Source: an uncultured Ruthenibacterium sp.
GTDB lineage: Bacteria > Bacillota > Clostridia > Oscillospirales > Ruminococcaceae
DNA: 48,005 nt
Assembly: GCA_910587145.1 (NCBI GenBank)
Contig: CAJUMH010000023.1
Coordinates: 5,446 to 53,450, forward strand
Direction: 5' to 3'
The notes beneath the pieces are model-generated. The model was not told where the DNA came from, made no database searches, and was given only the letters and a program-made list of their open reading frames with translations. A program made the position numbers and the translations under genes. Below are positions 8,040 through 16,929 of this stretch, in pieces (the stretch's first letter is position 1; every line of letters starts with the position of its first letter).

Positions 8040-9707
8040 CTACGCCCCCGCCAGCCGCAGCATCTCGCGGGCATTAGCCAGCGCAAGCTCTGTCAGCTTA
8101 TCACCGGAGATCATGCGCGCCAGCTCGTGCACGCGGCCCGACGCATCGAGCGGCTCGATCTCGGTATATGTGCGCTCGCCGCTCACGTTTTTTTGGATCA
8201 GCAGATGGCTGTTCGCCTGCGCGGCGATTTGCGCGGTGTGCGTAATGCAGATCACCTGCCGTCCGCGCGCGGTCTGCCGCAGCTTTTCTCCGATACGGCC
8301 CGCCGCAAGCCCCGAAACGCCCGTGTCGATCTCGTCATAGATCACGGTTCCGATATCGTCCTTATCGGCCAGCGCGCTTTTTACGGCCAGCATAATGCGC
8401 GAAAGCTCGCCGCCGGACGCGATTTTGGCAAGCGGCTTTGGCTCCTCCCCCGGGTTTGTGGAAATGCAAAATTCCACCGTATCCTGTCCGCTGCCGGCCA
8501 GCGGGCCTTTTTTGTGCAGCAGCGTAAAACGGATGCCGGGCATGTTTAAAAAGCGCAGCGCCTCCGTGATTTGCACGTTAAAACGCGCAAACGCCTCAAC
8601 ACGCGTCTGAGTCAGCGCGTCGGCCAGCTTTTTTGCCTTTTCGTACAGCTCCGTTTCCCGGTCGTACAGCGCGTCCAGCCGCTGCGTGCTCGTCTCGATG
8701 CCCTCTAATTCCGTTTTGGCTTTTTCGCAATAGGCGGCGATCTCCGGCAATTCTCTGTGATACTTCTGCTTCAGGCGATAAAACTCATCCAGCCGCTCCT
8801 CAATTTCGTCCAGCTCCTGCGGATCAAAATCGTACCGCGAAAGCAGGCCCGCCACATCGCTGGCCGCCTCCCGCGCCGTCTCGTACAAACTGCCGAGCTG
8901 ATCTGCCACCGGGGCAAAATCCCCGGAAAGTGTGCGGATCTCCTCCAGCGCCGTAAGCGCCGCTCCCAACAGCTCGTTTGCGCCGGGCGTATCATCGTCT
9001 GCGCCGCCCAGCGCGGCGTAAGCGGCATTCAGCCGCTCGGTAACCGATTGCGCATTGCGGACAAGGCGGCGGCGGGCCAGCAATTCCTCCTCCTCGCCGT
9101 CGCGCAGCTGCGCCGCTTCGATCTCGCCAATCTCAAAGCGCAGCGTTTCCACCCGGCGCTCTTTTTCGGCCTCGTCCGTCGAAAGCGCGTCAATCTCGCG
9201 CTTGACATGGCACAGATCCCGATATATCTGATAATATGCCGCGTGCTGTGCCTCGTTCTGCGCAAAGGCGTCCAGCACCCCCAGATGCTTTGCGGGGTTC
9301 ATCAGGCTCTGGTTATCGTGCTGGCCATGGATGTTGATGAGTCCCCCGCAGATATCGCGCACCACCGAGGCCGTCGCGGGCAGGCCGTTGATGCGGCACG
9401 TGCTTTTCCCCTCGGCCGTAATCTCCCGATACAAAAGCAGCTCGTCCTCCGTCTCGTAGCCCGCCTGTATCAGCTGTGCGCGGATGCGCGCGTCAATGCC
9501 GCGGAACGTCGCCCAGATCATCGCCTTGGGCGTATGGCTGCGCACGATCTCGCGCGAGGTGCGATTGCCGAGGATCGCGTTGATGGAATCGATCAGAATC
9601 GATTTGCCCGCGCCTGTCTCGCCGGACAGCACATTCAGGCCCTCGCTGAACACGGCGGTGGCCTTTTCGATCACGGCTACATTTTCAATTCTTATTTCAC
9701 ACAGCAT
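8040..9707 (-). CDS. recN: DNA repair protein RecN
   Basis: RecN is an SMC-like ATPase of double-strand-break repair. The protein has 555 residues, the usual length. The N-terminal ATPase half has the Walker A motif GETGAGKS near residue 30 after MLCEIRIENVAVIEKA. The middle (about 160-370) is Glu/Ala/Leu-rich and predicted coiled coil. The C-terminal half has the ABC signature region KIASGGELSRIMLAVK and Walker B VIYDEIDTGVSG. It is the last gene of the nusB-to-recN gene series, 12 bases after argR. The argR-recN adjacency is common in Firmicutes. Confidence 0.96.
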   Translation of the reverse strand: MLCEIRIENVAVIEKATAVFSEGLNVLSGETGAGKSILIDSINAILGNRTSREIVRSHTPKAMIWATFRGIDARIRAQLIQAGYETEDELLLYREITAEGKSTCRINGLPATASVVRDICGGLINIHGQHDNQSLMNPAKHLGVLDAFAQNEAQHAAYYQIYRDLCHVKREIDALSTDEAEKERRVETLRFEIGEIEAAQLRDGEEEELLARRRLVRNAQSVTERLNAAYAALGGADDDTPGANELLGAALTALEEIRTLSGDFAPVADQLGSLYETAREAASDVAGLLSRYDFDPQELDEIEERLDEFYRLKQKYHRELPEIAAYCEKAKTELEGIETSTQRLDALYDRETELYEKAKKLADALTQTRVEAFARFNVQITEALRFLNMPGIRFTLLHKKGPLAGSGQDTVEFCISTNPGEEPKPLAKIASGGELSRIMLAVKSALADKDDIGTVIYDEIDTGVSGLAAGRIGEKLRQTARGRQVICITHTAQIAAQANSHLLIQKNVSGERTYTEIEPLDASGRVHELARMISGDKLTELALANAREMLRLAGA

Positions 9708-9719
9708 ACAAACACCCTA

Positions 9720-10178
9720 TTATCGCGCAATATACTTTGAAAGCTCCTCCGTCAGCAGATGCGCGGATTCCTGCGAGCGCATCAAAATAAGGAATGTATC
9801 GTCGCCCGAAAGCGTGCCCACTACATCGTTCCACACCATTGCGTCAAATACTTCGCAGGCGGCATTGGCCATCCCCGCGTAGCACTTCACCATCACAAAA
9901 TGCCCCGCGCAATCCGCCTTTAGCACCGATTCCCGAAAGATCGTCTCAAAGCGGCTCGGCGAATGCGCGCTGCGCCCCGCGCCCGCGGCCACAACATAGC
10001 GGTAATGCCCGTCTCCGGTGGCCACCTTTACCAGCCCCAGCTCGCGGATATCACGCGAGACCGTGGCCTGTGTCACCTCAAAGCCGCTTTTGCGCAGATG
10101 CCCCAGCAGCTCCTCCTGCTTATCGATGGAGTATTGGCCGATCAATTCCAAGATCCTGCTGTGCCGTGCATTCTTCAT
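9720..10178 (-). CDS. argR: arginine repressor ArgR/AhrC
   Basis: This is a 152-residue transcription regulator of arginine metabolism. The N-terminal winged helix contains the DNA-recognition segment TQATVSRDIRELGLVKV (about residues 35-51). The C-terminal oligomerisation and arginine-binding domain contains GTLSGDDTFLI near residue 128, the conserved GT-GDDT motif. It lies between nadK (2-base gap) and recN (12-base gap) and is probably cotranscribed with them. Its targets are not visible here. Confidence 0.95.
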   Translation of the reverse strand: MKNARHSRILELIGQYSIDKQEELLGHLRKSGFEVTQATVSRDIRELGLVKVATGDGHYRYVVAAGAGRSAHSPSRFETIFRESVLKADCAGHFVMVKCYAGMANAACEVFDAMVWNDVVGTLSGDDTFLILMRSQESAHLLTEELSKYIAR

Positions 10179-10180
10179 CG

Positions 10181-11026
10181 TTACCGCCCCCTTAATTTTT
10201 TATCAATGGCCTCAAACTGATCCGCCTCGTTGAAGCAGATCAGGGAGATAAATTGCTCCGAAAGCGCCGCCGTCACGGCATCCCGGCAGGAGACCGTCTC
10301 CGGCTCGCAGCCGTCGCAGCTCAGCAGCGCGTGCGCTTGTCCCGGCGCCGAAACCCGCACACACAGGCGCCGTTCGGCGGAGAATACCATCGGCGGGCTG
10401 TGCAGGCTGTGCGCGCAAATGGGCGTAACAACAATGCCCGCAATGTGCGCGTCCAGCACGGGGCCGCCCGCCGAGAGCGAATAGGCCGTTGAACCCGTAG
10501 GCGTTGCGATTGCAACACCGTCTCCCATATAGCGGCCCACCGGAATATCATCGCAAAAGATCTCGATGTCGATCGTTCGAAACGGGCTCGCCTTGCAGAT
10601 TACCACATCGTTCAGCGCCGTTTGGCGAAAGCGGTTTTGCCCGCTGACGGATACCGACAGCAGCGAGCGCCGGTCGAGGCTGTATGCGCCGTGCACAAGG
10701 CGTTCCAGCTTTTCCATCTCATCCGCCTCCACGGTGGCCAAAAAGCCCACGCGGCCGACGTTAATGCCCAGCAGCGGCTTTGCACAGCCAATGCTGCAGC
10801 GCGCCGCGTGCAGGATCGTTCCGTCTCCGCCCACCGTCACGATCACATCACACCGGTCAAACGCGGCGGCATCCTCTAAAAATTCGGCCGGCTCCCCTGC
10901 CATACAGCCGCGCACGGCGGCAGGCAGCAAAACACGCGCGCCGCAGGCACACAGCGTTTGTATGGCGCGGCGCGTAACAGGAACGGCGTTCTCCTTGAGC
11001 AGGTTTGGGATCAGAAAAACTGTCAC
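10181..11026 (-). CDS. nadK: NAD kinase
   Basis: NadK phosphorylates NAD to NADP with ATP or polyphosphate. The protein has 281 residues from the GTG at 11026, matching family length. Family motifs are VTVGGDGTIL (GGDG, nucleotide binding), PTGSTAYSLSAGGPV (NE/D and GGP region) and a C-terminal region typical of the beta-sandwich domain. The reading frame is open far upstream to 11353, but that extension is antisense-type sequence overlapping tlyA. The GTG at 11026 gives a protein starting MTVFLIPN, which fits the family. No strong ribosome site is at the ideal distance, so the start is moderately certain. The 160-base gap to tlyA holds only a short GC-rich hairpin. Confidence 0.92.
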   Translation of the reverse strand: MTVFLIPNLLKENAVPVTRRAIQTLCACGARVLLPAAVRGCMAGEPAEFLEDAAAFDRCDVIVTVGGDGTILHAARCSIGCAKPLLGINVGRVGFLATVEADEMEKLERLVHGAYSLDRRSLLSVSVSGQNRFRQTALNDVVICKASPFRTIDIEIFCDDIPVGRYMGDGVAIATPTGSTAYSLSAGGPVLDAHIAGIVVTPICAHSLHSPPMVFSAERRLCVRVSAPGQAHALLSCDGCEPETVSCRDAVTAALSEQFISLICFNEADQFEAIDKKLRGR

Positions 11027-11186
11027 GGGGAAAATCACATCCTCATTCTGCCAAAAATCAATCAAAACCGGCGGCACAATGGCACATGCCCAATACCTGC
11101 CGCGTGTATTTCGAGCTTTAACGGCGCAGCGGGCGCACCCGCCCGACAGCGTTTTGCGGCTTTGCCTTGCCGATGGGATCGCCGCT

Positions 11187-11984
11187 CTACAGCGTTTCGT
11201 GCGCCTTCGCAACAATCTGCTCGATGGCGGCCTGCGCAAGGCCCGCAGGCTGTTCGCATTTTCGCACGTGCAGCAAAAATTCGATGTTGCCCTCCGGGCC
11301 TTTGATGGGCGAAAAATCCACGCCGACGGCAGAAAAGCCGCTTTGCACCGCAAAACCCGAGGCCGCCGCCAGCACCTCCCGGTGCGTTTCGGCCTCGCGC
11401 ACTACACCCTTTTTGCCAACCTTCTCGCGCCCGGCCTCGAACTGCGGCTTTACCAGGCACACGCCCTCGGCGTCCGCCGCCGTAACCGCCGCCGCCACGG
11501 GAAACACGTGCCGCAGTGAAATGAACGAAACATCCACGCTGAAAAACTCGATCGGCTCATTTAGCTGTTCGGGCGTTACGCCGCGAATGTTCGTGCGTTC
11601 CAGATTGACAACACGCGCATCGCACCGCAGCTGCCACGCAAGCTGGCCGTACCCCACGTCCACCGCGTAAACCTTTTTGGCGCCGTTTTGCAGCATACAA
11701 TCCGTAAAGCCTCCCGTGGAAGCCCCAATGTCCATACACACTTTACCTGTGGGAGAGAGCGGAAACGACCGCATTGCCTTTTCAAGCTTCAATCCGCCGC
11801 GGCTGACATAGCCAATATCGTGGCCACGCACCTCCACGTGCGCATCCTCCGCGATCATGTTGCCGGGCTTATCGCTCTTTTCTTCCCCCACATATACCAC
11901 TCCGGCCATGATCAGCGCTCTGGCGCGCTCGCGGCTCTGCGCAAGATTGTGCCGGCAAAGATATTGATCCAAACGTATTTTCAC
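11187..11984 (-). CDS. tlyA: TlyA-family rRNA 2'-O-methyltransferase (hemolysin-like)
   Basis: This 265-residue protein has an N-terminal S4 RNA-binding domain (KIRLDQYLCRHNLAQSRERAR, residues 2-22) and a FtsJ/RrmJ-like methyltransferase domain. SAM-binding motif DIGASTGGFTDCML lies near residue 87. KVYAVDVGYGQLAW and the later SVDVSFISL and LVKPQFEAG motifs follow. TlyA enzymes methylate ribosomal RNA; the hemolysin name is historical. The GTG start at 11984 follows AAGGAGA and overlaps the dxs stop as GTGA, so translation is probably coupled to dxs. This dxs-tlyA-nadK-argR-recN order is typical of Firmicutes. Confidence 0.94.
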   Translation of the reverse strand: MKIRLDQYLCRHNLAQSRERARALIMAGVVYVGEEKSDKPGNMIAEDAHVEVRGHDIGYVSRGGLKLEKAMRSFPLSPTGKVCMDIGASTGGFTDCMLQNGAKKVYAVDVGYGQLAWQLRCDARVVNLERTNIRGVTPEQLNEPIEFFSVDVSFISLRHVFPVAAAVTAADAEGVCLVKPQFEAGREKVGKKGVVREAETHREVLAAASGFAVQSGFSAVGVDFSPIKGPEGNIEFLLHVRKCEQPAGLAQAAIEQIVAKAHETL

Positions 11985-13960
11985 AAATTTTCTCCTTGAG
12001 AACCTGTTGTGTTTTCGGCGGTGCTTTGCCGCGGGCATCTTTCCTGCCCCGGCAGTCCCCGGCAAAGAACGTCCGCTCCGTCGCCGGCAGCCGAAGCGTT
12101 CCCCTTTGTCAGCATCGCGGCAAGGCTTGCCGCGTCCAGCCCAAAGCGGGCGCGCAGCTCGTCCACGCCGGCATGCAGCAGCCCGAGGTTCGGCACCGCG
12201 ATATGCCGGAAGACGGCTTTGCACCCTTGCGCAAGCAGCGCCGACGCCAGATGCTCGCCGATGCCGCCGTGCTGGATCCCCTCTTCTGCAAAGATGATCC
12301 TGCGGTAGCCATGCAGCGCCTCGCAAAGGCCCTGCGGAAGAGGATGGATCACCGTCAGCTTATATACATCCGCAAAAACGCCCTGTTCCGTCGCCCGCCG
12401 CGCGGCCTCCAACACGGGCGCGGTCTGTGCGCCGTAGGTAACAAGCGCGGCATCGGCCAAATGCGGCGCCGAAAATACATCAAACGGCCTGCCGGTACAG
12501 CCCAGCGCCGCAAGCGTCTCGTCCTCGCCGCCGCGCGGATAGCGCAGCGCGCGCGGGCCGTCTGTCTGCAAAAGCACCTCCAGCCAATGGCTCAGCTCGG
12601 CATAATTGCAGGGGGATACCACGCAAAAACCGCTCAGCTCGCTGAAAAAGGCCGCGTCGTAAATGCCCTGATGCGTCTCGCCGTCTCCGGGCACAAGCCC
12701 GGCCCGGTCTACCGCAAACAGCACATTCAGCCGCTGCAGATTTACATCGTGGATGATCTGATCATATCCGCGCTGCAAAAAGGTGGAATAGATCGATACC
12801 ACCGGCCGCATACCCCCCGCGGCAAGGCCCGCCGCAAATGTAACGGCATGCTGCTCCGCCATGCCCACATCGAAAAAGCGTTCCCGATGCTGCTTATAAA
12901 AATACTGCAGGCTTGTGCCGTACTTCATTGCGGCCGTAATGGCGCAAAGCTTTGGATCTCTTGCGCCGTCGGCGGCAAGCTGCCGCCCGAACACCGTGGA
13001 AAACGAGCTGTCCGGCGCAATGTCCGGATTGGTCAGATGATCAAGATCAAACGCGGAAACGCCGTGATATTCCCCCGGGTTTTCCTCGGCGGGCGGAAAG
13101 CCCTTGCCCTTTTTCGTGAGGATATGCACAAAAAGCGGAGCGCTCTGCTCCTGCCGGTAGGCATCGAACAGCGCGGCAAGCTCGCGCACATCATGCCCGT
13201 CTACGGGGCCCACATACTGGAATCCCATCTCTTCGAACATGGTGGAATGATACAACGCGCGGCGCACGACGGATTTTGCCGTCTGGATCGTCGTTTTGAT
13301 CGCGCCGCCCACAAAGGGCGTCTGGTCCAGCAGTGATTCCACATCGCGCTTTGCCTTAAAATAGCGCGGATCGGTGCGCAGCCGTGTGAGATACTGCGCC
13401 ACCGAGCCGACATTTTTGGAGATGGACATTTTGTTGTCGTTCAGCACAACGATGAGATTATTCAGGCACTGAATGTTGTTCATGCCCTCATAGATCATGC
13501 CGCCGGTGAACGCGCCGTCCCCCACGATGGCAATCACCTTGCCCGGCTCGCCCCGCAGCTTCTTTGCCTGTGCCAGGCCCAGGGCGGCAGAAAGAGAGGT
13601 GTTGCCGTGGCCCGCAATGAACGCATCATGCACGCTCTCTTCCGGGCAGGGAAAGCCCGAAATGCCGTCCGCCCTGCGCAGGCGGGCAAAGCCCTCTTTG
13701 CGCCCGGTGAGCAGCTTGTGCGTATAGCATTGATGGCCCACATCCCAGACAATCTGATCCCGCGGTGTTGTAAAAACCCGGTGCAGCGCGACCGTCAGCT
13801 CGATCGTTCCGAGATTTGAGGAAAGATGTCCGCCCGTCTTTGAGACCGAATCGATCAAAAACGCACGCACCTCGCCGCATAACTGCACCATCTGCTCCGG
13901 CGAAAGCCGCTTTACGTCCCCCGGGGAACGGATCGTATCCAACAAAGACGTATCTCTCAC
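11981..13960 (-). CDS. dxs: 1-deoxy-D-xylulose-5-phosphate synthase
   Basis: Dxs condenses pyruvate and glyceraldehyde-3-phosphate using thiamine diphosphate, the first step of the MEP isoprenoid pathway. Motifs include SVSKTGGHLSSNLGTIELT, the ThDP motif VGDGAFTGGMIYEGMNN and, in the transketolase domain, GMAEQHAVTFAAGLA and DRAGLVPGDGETHQG. The start is uncertain: the frame is open to a TTG at 13981, GTG at 13960 sits too close to an AAAGG site, and TTG at 13945 would match the family N-terminus best. The C-terminus carries about 30 extra polar residues beyond the usual end. It is coupled to tlyA downstream and follows ispA and a YuiD-like gene. Confidence 0.95.
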   Translation of the reverse strand: MRDTSLLDTIRSPGDVKRLSPEQMVQLCGEVRAFLIDSVSKTGGHLSSNLGTIELTVALHRVFTTPRDQIVWDVGHQCYTHKLLTGRKEGFARLRRADGISGFPCPEESVHDAFIAGHGNTSLSAALGLAQAKKLRGEPGKVIAIVGDGAFTGGMIYEGMNNIQCLNNLIVVLNDNKMSISKNVGSVAQYLTRLRTDPRYFKAKRDVESLLDQTPFVGGAIKTTIQTAKSVVRRALYHSTMFEEMGFQYVGPVDGHDVRELAALFDAYRQEQSAPLFVHILTKKGKGFPPAEENPGEYHGVSAFDLDHLTNPDIAPDSSFSTVFGRQLAADGARDPKLCAITAAMKYGTSLQYFYKQHRERFFDVGMAEQHAVTFAAGLAAGGMRPVVSIYSTFLQRGYDQIIHDVNLQRLNVLFAVDRAGLVPGDGETHQGIYDAAFFSELSGFCVVSPCNYAELSHWLEVLLQTDGPRALRYPRGGEDETLAALGCTGRPFDVFSAPHLADAALVTYGAQTAPVLEAARRATEQGVFADVYKLTVIHPLPQGLCEALHGYRRIIFAEEGIQHGGIGEHLASALLAQGCKAVFRHIAVPNLGLLHAGVDELRARFGLDAASLAAMLTKGNASAAGDGADVLCRGLPGQERCPRQSTAENTTGSQGENL

Positions 13961-14080
13961 ATCCTTTCTGCCCGTATGCAAAAGCGTCCGCCATAAAACA
14001 CATGTGAGGTATCGTTTCTTCCGGGGCCCCGGTTTTCCGCGCGGCAGGCTTTCTGCATGCGGCGTCTACGCGCCCGGGGC

Positions 14081-14548
14081 CTACGGCACGGGAACGATCA
14101 CTGCGATCAGAATGCCCAGCAGCGCGCCGGAGAGCACCTCCAGTGGCGTGTGGCCCACCTTCTCCTTCAGGCGCTTGCGGGTTTCGGCCAATTCAAGGTT
14201 TTTCTCCTCGCTCATCCAATCCGTCAGCATGCGGTTCAGCACCTTGGCCTGCTCGCCCGTCTCGCGGCGAACCCCCATTGCGTCGTACATTACAATGGCG
14301 GCAAGAATGAATGACAGCGCAAAAATGGGAGAATTGACGCCCTGGCTTTTTGCGGCCGCCACAAAAAGCGAGCACACCAGCGCCGAATGCGCGCTGGGCA
14401 TGCCGCCCGCGCCCCACAGACGTTCGGCGTCAAACTTGCCGCTCAGCACGCAATTGATGATCGTTTTGCACACCTGCGCCGTAAACCACGACAGCAATGC
14501 CACGGACAGCATATAGTTCCCGAAAAAGATCCGCAGAAACATGCGCAC
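14081..14548 (-). CDS. divergent PAP2/YuiD-family membrane protein
   Basis: This protein of about 155 residues resembles the divergent phosphatidic-acid phosphatase family (DUF212, YuiD). Features are an N-terminal hydrophobic segment, QVCKTIINCVLSGKF, GAGGMPSAHSALV with the PSAH phosphatase-like motif, a middle membrane helix, VMYDAMGVRRETGEQAKVLN, and GHTPLEVLSGALLGI near the end. The family is thought to act on lipid or isoprenoid phosphates, but function is unproven. The neighbours (ispA upstream, dxs downstream) make an isoprenyl-phosphate substrate plausible. The start is either GTG 14548 (7 bases after GGAGG) or ATG 14542; the GTG is chosen for spacing. Confidence 0.82.
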   Translation of the reverse strand: MRMFLRIFFGNYMLSVALLSWFTAQVCKTIINCVLSGKFDAERLWGAGGMPSAHSALVCSLFVAAAKSQGVNSPIFALSFILAAIVMYDAMGVRRETGEQAKVLNRMLTDWMSEEKNLELAETRKRLKEKVGHTPLEVLSGALLGILIAVIVPVP

Positions 14549-14562
14549 GCCTTTTCCTCCTT

Positions 14563-15450
14563 CTATTGGCTGCGATGCAGCAGCCTGTCTGCGAGCATGC
14601 ACAAAAACAGCGACTGCCCGCCAAATGTTTTCTGCAGCTTTGCGCAGGCATCCTGCGTCAGTTCCTGCGCAATCTGCCGCGAACGCTCTGCCCCGTACAA
14701 AGTAACAAACGTTGTTTTTCCGTTTTCGGCATCGCTGCCGATAGGCTTGCCCAGCTCCTGCTCGGTGGCGGTCACGTCCAGCACATCGTCCATGATCTGA
14801 AACACCATGCCCACCGCTTCGGCGTATTCCCCCACCGCCTCGCATTGTCTGCCGTCTGCATTGGCCGCGATCGCGCCAAGCAGCGCCGCAGCGCGGATCA
14901 ATTCGCCTGTTTTGCTGCGGTGGATCGCTTTCAGCTGCTCTTCGCCCACAAGTGCGGCATGCGCCTCGTAGTAAAGATCCTGCTCCTGCCCCCACACCAT
15001 GCCGTTTGCGCCGGCCGCGCGGCTGAGCATCTGTACCGCCTGCACATTCTGCCGCGCCGTGCCGCGCGCAGCTGACAACGCCTCAAATGCAGCCGTCAGC
15101 AGCGCGTCCCCCGCCAAAAGCGCAGTCGCCTCTCCATATGCTTTATGGCACGAGGGGCGCCCCCGGCGCAGGTCGTCGTCGTCCATGCAGGGCAGATCGT
15201 CATGGATCAGCGAATAGCAGTGCAGCATCTCCACACCGGCCGCGTAGCATTCGGCAAGCTCCGGGCTGCCGTTCAGCATTTCGCACACGGCGAGGCACAG
15301 CACGGCACGCACGCGCTTGCCTTTGCCAAAAAGGCTGTAGCGCGCCGCATCGCTTACGGCGGAATCCTTGCGCAGGCATCGGTACGCCTGCCGCTTCAGC
15401 GCAGCCTCAGCGTCGGCGACATACTGCCTGTATCGCTCCTCGTAATTCAT
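14563..15450 (-). CDS. ispA: polyprenyl (farnesyl/geranylgeranyl) diphosphate synthase
   Basis: This 295-residue trans-prenyltransferase condenses isopentenyl diphosphate with allylic diphosphates. The first aspartate-rich motif is LIHDDLPCMDDDDLRRGRP near residue 83 and the second is FQIMDDVLD near residue 222, both intact. KGKRVRAVL near residue 43 is the usual substrate-binding segment. The exact chain length cannot be read by eye; the context (xseB upstream, dxs downstream) is the standard IspA location. It lies 46 bases downstream of xseB. Confidence 0.93.
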   Translation of the reverse strand: MNYEERYRQYVADAEAALKRQAYRCLRKDSAVSDAARYSLFGKGKRVRAVLCLAVCEMLNGSPELAECYAAGVEMLHCYSLIHDDLPCMDDDDLRRGRPSCHKAYGEATALLAGDALLTAAFEALSAARGTARQNVQAVQMLSRAAGANGMVWGQEQDLYYEAHAALVGEEQLKAIHRSKTGELIRAAALLGAIAANADGRQCEAVGEYAEAVGMVFQIMDDVLDVTATEQELGKPIGSDAENGKTTFVTLYGAERSRQIAQELTQDACAKLQKTFGGQSLFLCMLADRLLHRSQ

Positions 15451-15496
15451 GCAAAAACCTCTCTCAAAACGCCTCTGCCGCGCTGCGGGGCCAGCG

Positions 15497-15721
15497 TTAT
15501 TCCTCTTCTTCTAACGGCTGCGCGCGGCCCGGGAACCGCGCGTCGAGCTCCTCCACGGTTACCTGCGCCTTCTTCAGCGTTTCGTCGCAAAAGGCAATCA
15601 GCTCCGCGGCCCCGGCATACAGCGAAAGGCTGCGCTCGAGCGTTGTATCCTCATCGGACAGCTCGGCCAAAACCGCGTCCAGTTCCGCGCAGGCCGATTC
15701 AAATGTCATACCCTTTTTCAT
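15497..15721 (-). CDS. xseB: exodeoxyribonuclease VII small subunit
   Basis: This 74-residue acidic protein has the XseB pattern: FESACAELDAVLAELSDEDTTLE, then SLSLYAGAAELIAFCDETLKKA. The ATG overlaps the xseA stop by 4 bases (15718-15721), so the two subunits are translationally coupled. XseB binds XseA to form the single-strand-specific exonuclease VII. Confidence 0.94.
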   Translation of the reverse strand: MKKGMTFESACAELDAVLAELSDEDTTLERSLSLYAGAAELIAFCDETLKKAQVTVEELDARFPGRAQPLEEEE

Positions 15722-16929
15722 CCGTTTTCCTCATTTTCAACAGATTCTACGGTGCAGCCCAGCCGGCCCGCAAAGAGCCGGATCTCCACCCGGTCTCCAA
15801 TCTGCGCGTCCGCGCTGTTTTTCAGCACCCTGCCCTCTTTTTGCACAACGCTGTAACCCCGCGCAAGGACGCCATAGGGGTTCAGCGAGCCGCACAGCGC
15901 CGCCGCATGGCCAATGCGCTGCCGGGCGTCCCGCAGTTTTTTCTGCATCTGCCGGCACAGCGCATCCTGCCGCGCCCAAAGCTCTTCCTGCCTTTTTTGG
16001 GGCAGCGCGTGCACAAAGCTCAGCTGCCGCGAGGCTCTATAGGTTTCGATCCTGCACCGGCACAGCTGCAAACGGTTTTGCATTTTTGCGCGAATGGCGG
16101 CGCAGATCTCCCCGTTTCGCCGCATATATCCCGCCAAATCCGGCGTAGCAAGCTCCGCCGCGGCACTGGGCGTGGGCGCGCGCAGATCCGCAACAAAATC
16201 GAGGATCGAAAAATCGATCTCGTGCCCGATGGCCGAAACAACAGGCGTTTTGCAGGCAAACGCGGCGCGGGCGACCGTCTCGCTGTTGAACACCCACAGA
16301 TCCTCGCGCGAGCCGCCGCCGCGCGCGACGATGATCACATCCACCCGGCCGGAAGCGTCCAGACGAGTGATGGCGTCCGCGATTTCGGACGCAGCCTCGC
16401 TGCCCTGTACGGTAACGGGTGCAAGCAGAAAGCGTGCCATGGGATCGCGCCGGCGCGTTACATTCAAAATATCCTGCAAGGCCGCCCCGGTTTTGGAGGT
16501 GACCAACCCGATGCAGTGCGGCATCGCGGGCAGGGGCTTTTTGTGTTCTTCGGCAAACAGGCCCTCCCGTTCCAGCTTTTCCTTCAGCTGCTCAAACGCC
16601 AGCTGCATTGCGCCGATCCCGTCCGGAAACAGGTCTTCCGCATATACCTGAAACGTGCCGTCCCGTTCAAAAAGCGAGATCCGGCAGCGCACGATCACAC
16701 GCATCCCATTCTGCGGCAGAAAGCCAAGCTGCTGCGCCTCACGCCGGAACATTACGGCCTTCACCGCGCACTGCTCGTCTTTTAAAGAAAAATAAAAGTG
16801 CCCTGTTTTGTAGTGTTTGGTAAAATTAGAGATCTCCCCGCGCAGCGCCACATCCGTGAGCACGGGGTCGCAGTCGAGCAGCGTTTTGACATAGCGGTTC
16901 AGCGCCGTTACACCGATTACATTGGCCAT
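15718..16929 (-). CDS. xseA: exodeoxyribonuclease VII large subunit
   Basis: XseA is the catalytic subunit of exonuclease VII, which degrades single-stranded DNA. The protein has 403 residues. An N-terminal OB-fold (residues 1-100) contains LRGEISNFTKHYKTGHFYFSLKD. The catalytic domain carries GLVTSKTGAALQDI, IIVARGGGSREDLW and SAIGHEIDFSILDFVADLRAPTPS, all family hallmarks. A basic coiled region follows. The ATG at 16929 is 7 bases after GGAGG; a GTG two codons upstream is too close. The start overlaps the upstream TsaD-like gene by 13 bases. Confidence 0.95.
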   Translation of the reverse strand: MANVIGVTALNRYVKTLLDCDPVLTDVALRGEISNFTKHYKTGHFYFSLKDEQCAVKAVMFRREAQQLGFLPQNGMRVIVRCRISLFERDGTFQVYAEDLFPDGIGAMQLAFEQLKEKLEREGLFAEEHKKPLPAMPHCIGLVTSKTGAALQDILNVTRRRDPMARFLLAPVTVQGSEAASEIADAITRLDASGRVDVIIVARGGGSREDLWVFNSETVARAAFACKTPVVSAIGHEIDFSILDFVADLRAPTPSAAAELATPDLAGYMRRNGEICAAIRAKMQNRLQLCRCRIETYRASRQLSFVHALPQKRQEELWARQDALCRQMQKKLRDARQRIGHAAALCGSLNPYGVLARGYSVVQKEGRVLKNSADAQIGDRVEIRLFAGRLGCTVESVENEENG